DNA of 64,000 nucleotides from Variovorax sp. IB41 (lineage in GTDB: Bacteria; Pseudomonadota; Gammaproteobacteria; Burkholderiales; Burkholderiaceae_C), in contig NZ_JAEFCB010000013.1 of the NCBI RefSeq assembly GCF_016405905.1, forward strand, positions 62,001-126,000, written 5' to 3'. Both the position numbers and the translations under genes were made by a program. This document shows, piece after piece, positions 62,757-64,000 of this stretch. Below the pieces are notes generated by a model, which ran no database searches, had not been told where the DNA came from, and worked only from the letters and a program-made list of their open reading frames with translations. Each line of letters begins with the position of its first letter. The first letter of the stretch is position 1.

Positions 62757-62790
62757 CAACCCGACAACCCGACAACCCGACAACCCGACA
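62753..62790 (+). repeat. Octanucleotide tandem repeat (CCGACAAC)
   Basis: One degenerate unit (CTGACAAC), three exact CCGACAAC units and a partial fifth unit lie between the esterase stop codon and the GAGG ribosome site of the next gene. Slippage would change spacing in the leader of the DUF427 gene. Confidence 0.85.
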
Positions 62791-62806
62791 CAGAGGAACC
62801 CAACCC

Positions 62807-63190
62807 ATGAGCAAATCCCCAGGCCATCACAACTCGCCCGAGCACAAGGTCGAAGAGTCGATCGTCGATGCCCGCATGACGGTGGAGATCGACGGCGAGA
62901 CCGTCGCCGATTCGCGCAACGTGCTGCGCGTGGACGAGGACGGCCATCCGCCGCGCTTCTACTTTCCGCGCGAGGACGCGCGGATGGAATTCTTGAAGCC
63001 CTCGGCCACCGTCACCGAATGTCCGTTCAAGGGCCAGGCCAGCTACTTCGATGCCGAGACGCGGCACAAGCACGCGAAGGACGTGGCGTGGAGCTACGAG
63101 GTGCCCTACGACGAGCACAAGGCGCTCGCGGGGCGGCTCGCATTCGACGAGACGGCGTCCGCCGCATTGCGCATCCGCAGCCTGCCGTAA
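62807..63190 (+). CDS. DUF427 domain protein
   Basis: 127 residues that match the DUF427 family: [34 protein letters not shown] and [16 protein letters not shown] with the conserved Cys-Pro-x-Lys-Gly. The function is unknown, though similar folds act as small-molecule binding modules. GAGG lies 11 bases before the ATG. The leader carries the octamer repeat. Confidence 0.88.
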   Translation: MSKSPGHHNSPEHKVEESIVDARMTVEIDGETVADSRNVLRVDEDGHPPRFYFPREDARMEFLKPSATVTECPFKGQASYFDAETRHKHAKDVAWSYEVPYDEHKALAGRLAFDETASAALRIRSLP

Positions 63191-63206
63191 GCCGCGGGCG
63201 GAGGTC

Positions 63207-63554
63207 CTAGCGCCGGAACATCCGCAGGTCGAGCGCGCTTTCTTCGCCGAGCCACATCGCATGCGCCGTGTGGTCGGCGAGGTCGTCGCCCGTCACGCCG
63301 TGCACGAAAATATCGAGGCCCTTGCGGTTGGCATCGAGCCATGCGATGACCTGGTCGAACTCGGCCGCATCGAAGGCGAGCTGGCAGCTCCAGTGCGGAT
63401 GCGGGCCGACGAGGCGCTCGTGCACGCGGCCCACGACGACCATCAGCTCGCGGCCCGCGCGCTCGCAGAGTTCACGCGCTTGCGCCACCGTATCGGGTGC
63501 GAAGTAGACGTGGGCGTGGTACTGGGGGTAGAGGTTTTCGGGGCGGCGCGGCAT
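63207..63554 (-). CDS. DOPA 4,5-dioxygenase-family protein
   Basis: 115 residues. PQYHAHVYFAPDT supplies the histidine pair; VGPHPHWSCQLAFD and FVHGVTGDDLADHTAHAMWL follow the family that performs extradiol ring cleavage of catechols with ferrous iron. In most bacteria the real substrate is not known. Convergent with DUF427 gene, from which it is separated by 16 bp. Confidence 0.88.
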   Translation of the reverse strand: MPRRPENLYPQYHAHVYFAPDTVAQARELCERAGRELMVVVGRVHERLVGPHPHWSCQLAFDAAEFDQVIAWLDANRKGLDIFVHGVTGDDLADHTAHAMWLGEESALDLRMFRR

Positions 63555-63561
63555 GGTGCGC

Positions 63562-63999
63562 TCATTGTGATCCCACGCGCGATGCCTGATGCGCCGGCAG
63601 GTGAAATCGCCCGCTGTAGCGGAACACGTCGCCGAACCAGCGGTGGCGCAGCAGCATCTTCATCGTGAAGTGCTCGGGGCTCGCGGGGTCGGGGCGTTCC
63701 TCGACGTAGGCCGTGCCCATGAAGAGCCCGAGCGGCAGCGGGATGCGCAGGCCCGCGATGCGCCAGATGTAGCCCCGGTCGCGGAACACCAGCGCGCCGT
63801 CTTCCGCGCTCACGGCCAGGCGCATGCCGATGCCGAAGCGCACGTACTCGATCACCTCGGCGCCGTGCGACGCGGTGTGCTCCATGTGCGAGCGGAAGTG
63901 GAAGGGCTTGCGGTCCGCGAAGTGGAAGACGCGGTCCCAGTACAGGTTCGCGTCTTCGGGGTGGCAGCGGTAGTGCACCTCGATCGGCACGCCGGTGCC
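63562..63999 (-). CDS. DUF4166-domain protein (5' partial)
   Basis: The gene runs off the window at 64000; 146 codons including the stop are seen. The fragment contains GTGVPIEVHYRC, WDRVFHF, HFRSHMEHTA, then RDRGYIWRIAGLRIPLP and EHFTMKMLLRHRWFGDVFRY, matching the DUF4166 domain often found at the C-terminus of saccharopine-dehydrogenase-like oxidoreductases. The upstream part is missing, so it is unclear whether a Rossmann domain precedes it. A GTG at 63990 exists but is probably internal. Confidence 0.75.
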   Translation of the reverse strand, partial: GTGVPIEVHYRCHPEDANLYWDRVFHFADRKPFHFRSHMEHTASHGAEVIEYVRFGIGMRLAVSAEDGALVFRDRGYIWRIAGLRIPLPLGLFMGTAYVEERPDPASPEHFTMKMLLRHRWFGDVFRYSGRFHLPAHQASRVGSQ

Positions 64000-64000
64000 G

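Noticed and set aside
61074-62783. Minus-strand open frame opposite the erythromycin-esterase gene
   Set aside because: Shadow frame with Arg/Ala/His-rich translation; the plus-strand gene has conserved catalytic motifs and an ATGA link.

Overview
The window is G+C-rich chromosomal DNA of a betaproteobacterium, most likely a Comamonadaceae member close to Variovorax. The assignment is inferred from gene content: GlnA/NtrBC order, two tripartite-tricarboxylate (Bug-type) binding proteins, an intracellular PHA depolymerase, many LysR regulators, D-tartrate dehydratase and a cobalt nitrile hydratase. Coding density is very high, with many ATGA overlaps. I saw no rRNA, tRNA, insertion sequence or CRISPR array.

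Layout. 1-6.5 kb: the tail of a methyltransferase with a regulatory domain, gamma-glutamyltransferase, RsuA-type pseudouridine synthase, then a beta-propeller protein, a polysaccharide-deacetylase-like protein and a sterol-desaturase-family hydroxylase. 6.5-13.1 kb: an EI24 membrane protein and a molybdopterin-binding protein, then nitrogen control: glnA with a sigma54 promoter and candidate NtrC sites, a small exported protein, and ntrB-ntrC. 13.1-20.9 kb: TonB-C-like lipoprotein, exonuclease III, a protein with tandem AP2-like repeats, a hydrolase, D-tartrate dehydratase with a divergent LysR, hemerythrin-like protein, methyltransferase and AraC regulator. 21-28.6 kb: a 1242-residue methyltransferase-coiled coil-GT4-GT4 protein, a Tat-type lipoprotein with a caspase/CHAT-like core, and a YbhN-like membrane protein. 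28.7-34.8 kb: thyA-folA-App1 operon, divergent nitrile hydratase operon, FAD-linked oxidase and DUF2069 protein. 34.9-43.3 kb: YihY protein, then a type VI secretion module (VgrG, phospholipase-D effector, Sel1-repeat lipoprotein immunity candidate).

43.6-52.3 kb holds housekeeping and catabolic genes: Mpo1-like, thioredoxin-like, NAD(P)-binding and Bug proteins, MetY with a coupled hydrolase, a CBS-domain protein, and a Bug protein with an adenosine-deaminase family enzyme opposite a LysR regulator. 52.8-58.6 kb is the most unusual stretch: an Asp/Asn beta-hydroxylase-fold protein, a glycosyltransferase-like protein of unknown N-terminal function, an exported HExxH metallopeptidase-like protein, a fused nucleotidyltransferase-kinase and a second nucleotidyltransferase. 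The middle of it is visibly more A+T-rich. I infer a surface-glycan modification system. 58.6-64 kb: PHA depolymerase, glutathione transferase, a phosphoribosyltransferase/erythromycin-esterase pair, DUF427, DOPA-dioxygenase-like and partial DUF4166 genes.

Strongest leads: the lipoprotein with His/Cys motifs at 24842-26929, the 52.8-58.6 kb cluster, the VgrG with a transthyretin-like tail next to its phospholipase cargo, the AP2-repeat protein, and an 86-bp dispersed intergenic repeat present twice (34808 and 49045). All functional calls come from reading motifs by eye; no database search was run.
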